64,000 bases of DNA from Desulfurobacterium indicum (lineage in GTDB: Bacteria; Aquificota; Aquificia; Desulfurobacteriales; Desulfurobacteriaceae), in NCBI RefSeq assembly GCF_001968985.1, contig NZ_MOEN01000001.1:62001-126000 (forward strand), written 5' to 3'. The position numbers and the translations under genes were made by a program. The first letter of the stretch is position 1. The number at the start of each line of letters is the position of its first letter. Of the stretch, positions 62,083 to 64,000 are shown one piece after another. Under the pieces are notes generated by a model. That model ran no database searches. It was not told the origin of the DNA and was given only the letters and a program-made list of their open reading frames with translations.

Positions 62083-62949
62083 ATGAAATGGACTGTTATG
62101 AAACTTGTTAGGAGAGCTGCCGAAATCCTTTCGGAAAGAGGTATTCCGTCTCCCCGCCTTGATGCCGAGCTTCTTATGTGCCGTCTGCTTGGGTGGGACA
62201 GTAGAGTGAAGATCTATACTGATTATGATAGGCCACTTTCGGAGGATGAAGTTGATGCTTACCGTCAACTTATAAAGCGTCGCGTTAAAGGGGAACCTGT
62301 TGCTTACATAACTGGTGAAAAAGAGTTTTTTGGATTCAAATTTAAAGTAAATCCTGCCGTTTTGATTCCGAGGCCTGAGACGGAATTTTTAGTTGAGAAA
62401 AGTGTAGAGTTACTTAAAGTGATGGATAGAGAAAAACTCAGGATTGTTGATGTCGGCACGGGAAGCGGCTGTGTGATCATTTCAATTGCAAAACTGCTTA
62501 AAAAGAATGCTAAGTTTTTCGGAACGGATATTTCAAAGAATGCTCTTGCCGTTGCTGCTGAAAATGCAGATATTCACGGCTGTAATATTACGTTTTTAGA
62601 AACAGATTTGCTGGAAGGTATTGAAGGGCCATTTTCAGCGGTTGTTTCCAATCCGCCGTACATAGCCTATTCTGACAATCGAATAGAAGAAAATGTTAAG
62701 AAGTTTGAGCCGTCAACTGCCCTTTACGGTGGAGAGAGGGGAACTGAAATTATAGAAAGGCTTGCTTTTCAGGCTTTTAATAAGCTTGAAAAGGGCGGTT
62801 TTCTGGCTGTTGAATGTGGAGATGGACAGTTCAAAGAGGTCAGGAGTATTTTTGAAAAAGCTAGTTTTAAAGATATTGAGGTTGTGAAAGATCTTTCTGG
62901 GAAAGACCGTGTAGTTGTAGGTTTTAAAAAAGGAGTGAAAAATGTATAA
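62083..62949 (+). CDS. prmC: Peptide chain release factor N(5)-glutamine methyltransferase
   Basis: 288 residues. Methylates the GGQ glutamine of release factors. N-terminal helical domain (AAEILSERGIPSPRLDAELL), then VLIPRPETEFLVE, the SAM loop VDVGTGSGCVIIS and the catalytic SNPPYI. A second in-frame ATG lies five codons in; the first is preferred because translation seems leaderless. The stop overlaps murA by 8 bases. Confidence 0.93.
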   Translation: MKWTVMKLVRRAAEILSERGIPSPRLDAELLMCRLLGWDSRVKIYTDYDRPLSEDEVDAYRQLIKRRVKGEPVAYITGEKEFFGFKFKVNPAVLIPRPETEFLVEKSVELLKVMDREKLRIVDVGTGSGCVIISIAKLLKKNAKFFGTDISKNALAVAAENADIHGCNITFLETDLLEGIEGPFSAVVSNPPYIAYSDNRIEENVKKFEPSTALYGGERGTEIIERLAFQAFNKLEKGGFLAVECGDGQFKEVRSIFEKASFKDIEVVKDLSGKDRVVVGFKKGVKNV

Positions 62950-64000
62950 GTTTCTTATAAAAGGTGGAAAGCTATTAAATGGGAAAGTAAAGGTTTCCGG
63001 CTCTAAAAATGCGAGTCTTCCTATCATTTTTGCGGCTATCTTGACAGAAGATGCCGTGATTTCAAATGTTCCGGATTTAAGAGATACAAGAACTGCTATT
63101 TCTTTGCTTAAAGATATGGGATTTGAGGCGGAGTTTGACAATAATAAACTGCATGTGATGAAAGGTAAAAGAATAAAGACGGAAGCCGACTACGAACTTG
63201 TCAGAACGATGAGAGCTTCTGTTCTTACACTCGGTCCTCTTCTTGCAAGATTTGGTAAGGCAAGAGTTTCTCTTCCTGGTGGCTGTGCCATAGGTGCAAG
63301 GCCGGTTGATCTTCATCTTAAAGCTCTCTCAAAGTTAGGAGCTGATATAAAGATAGAGCATGGTTACATAAATGCCGTTGCTTCCAATGGACTCAAAGGG
63401 GCTGAAATAGTTTTTGATTTTCCAACCGTAGGGGGCACGGAAAACCTTTTAATGGCGGCGGTTTTAGCAAAAGGAAAAACAATTATAATGAATGCGGCTA
63501 AAGAGCCAGAAATTGTTGATCTTGCTCGTGCATTAAAAAGGGCAGGAGCAATTATAGAGGGAGAGGGGACTGATACAATTGAAGTAGAGGGTGTGGATTC
63601 TATCGGACCAATAAATTATACGGTTATGCCTGACAGAATTGAGGCGGGAACGTTTGTTGCCTGTGTTGCTGCTGCCGGAGGCGAGGTGATTATAGAAGAG
63701 TTTCCTCACGATGTTCTGGGAGCGGTGATTGATAAGTTCAAAGATGCAGGCGTTGTTATAGAGAAAATTGACAATAAGACTGCCTTTGTTAAGAGTGAAG
63801 GCAAATTAAGAGGAACAGATATAACTACGGAAGTTTATCCCGGTTTTCCTACCGATATGCAGGCACAGTTTATGGCTGTAATGTGCCTTGCAGATGGTGT
63901 GTCGGTTATAAAAGAGACCATATTTGAAAATAGATTTCAACATGTTCTTGAGCTGCAACGTTTAGGGGCCGATATAAAGATAGACGGAAACACGGCTATT
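62942..64000 (+). CDS. murA: UDP-N-acetylglucosamine 1-carboxyvinyltransferase (3' end outside window)
   Basis: 353 residues visible. First committed step of peptidoglycan synthesis, adding enolpyruvate to UDP-GlcNAc. [18 protein letters not shown] holds the conserved Lys-Asn, and the reactive cysteine of the catalytic loop is present in [17 protein letters not shown], so fosfomycin sensitivity is expected. Later [10 protein letters not shown] is seen. The usual length is about 420, so roughly 65 residues are missing beyond the window. ATG is preceded by AAAGGAG. Confidence 0.96.
   Translation, partial: MYKFLIKGGKLLNGKVKVSGSKNASLPIIFAAILTEDAVISNVPDLRDTRTAISLLKDMGFEAEFDNNKLHVMKGKRIKTEADYELVRTMRASVLTLGPLLARFGKARVSLPGGCAIGARPVDLHLKALSKLGADIKIEHGYINAVASNGLKGAEIVFDFPTVGGTENLLMAAVLAKGKTIIMNAAKEPEIVDLARALKRAGAIIEGEGTDTIEVEGVDSIGPINYTVMPDRIEAGTFVACVAAAGGEVIIEEFPHDVLGAVIDKFKDAGVVIEKIDNKTAFVKSEGKLRGTDITTEVYPGFPTDMQAQFMAVMCLADGVSVIKETIFENRFQHVLELQRLGADIKIDGNTAI

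Overview
The window reads as one gene-dense stretch (about 60 protein genes, short spacers, many 1-23 base overlaps) of an A+T-leaning bacterial chromosome. Gene content suggests a Gram-negative, thermophilic or anaerobic chemolithotroph, most likely Aquificota and perhaps Desulfurobacteriaceae. Grounds are LpxC and an OmpA-type lipoprotein (outer membrane), a Tat-exported split-Soret-type cytochrome c, FeoAB, SelB, a KaiC-like ATPase, and a giant DHH-CBS-nucleotidyltransferase protein of the kind known in Aquifex. The taxonomic placement is inference from gene content only; no rRNA or tRNA gene was recognised.

Layout. 1-1.7 kb: end of the F1 ATP synthase operon (atpD 3' part, atpC, strong terminator). 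1.7-8.5 kb (+): a GGCT-like protein, a DUF4388/roadblock-like pair, then fbp-ppx-ppk-sixA (polyphosphate metabolism) and an exported PL7-like lyase. 8.5-10.3 kb (-): lpxC, birA. 10.3-13.2 kb (+): a methyltransferase, a KaiC-like ATPase, a KamA-family radical SAM protein. 13.2-15.4 kb (-): metG, ribE. 15.5-21.1 kb (+): second ppx, ugd, a CDP-alcohol phosphotransferase, a RibD-C-type reductase, two Opp-type permeases. 21.3-22.0 kb (+): cytochrome. 22.1-23.1 kb (-): two tandem winged-helix/Hfq fusion proteins. 23.2-32.0 kb (-): ftsY, a degenerate phosphoesterase, gltB, efp, accB, accC. 32.1-38.3 kb (+): thiE, alr, prmA, a PHP phosphoesterase, gpsA, selB. 38.3-41.4 kb (+): rpsU, yqeY, mutS2. 41.4-43.7 kb: a CRISPR array without cas genes, a decayed stretch, a frameshifted EamA transporter and a 51-aa zinc ribbon. 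43.7-50.9 kb (-): folP-cdaA-cdaR-glmM-rsmA-comM-truD. 50.95-53.6 kb (+): the DHH/CBS/tRNA nucleotidyltransferase. 53.6-56.8 kb (-): an ACR3/SBF-like transporter, then proA, a 38-aa membrane peptide and nadD. 56.9-59.7 kb (+): OmpA lipoprotein, miaB, a BFN protein, a thiamine-binding protein. 59.7-61.9 kb (-): feoA-feoB. 62.1-64 kb (+): prmC, then murA running off the end.

Most of this is housekeeping. The parts worth a second look are: (1) two adjacent paralogues in which a DNA-binding-like winged helix is joined to a complete Hfq Sm domain; (2) a nine-repeat orphan CRISPR array in which several spacers carry perfect internal inverted repeats; (3) a secreted PL7/alginate-lyase-like protein at the end of a polyphosphate operon; (4) a KamA-family enzyme apparently lacking the lysine-recognition aspartates; (5) a metallophosphoesterase fold that has lost its metal ligands and resembles the CWF19L1/Drn1 N-terminal domain; (6) FtsY with a TPR-like N-terminal extension. 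The c-di-AMP module (cdaA-cdaR-glmM) ties cell-wall precursor synthesis to nucleotide signalling, and murA, alr, glmM and lpxC show several envelope pathways in the same neighbourhood.
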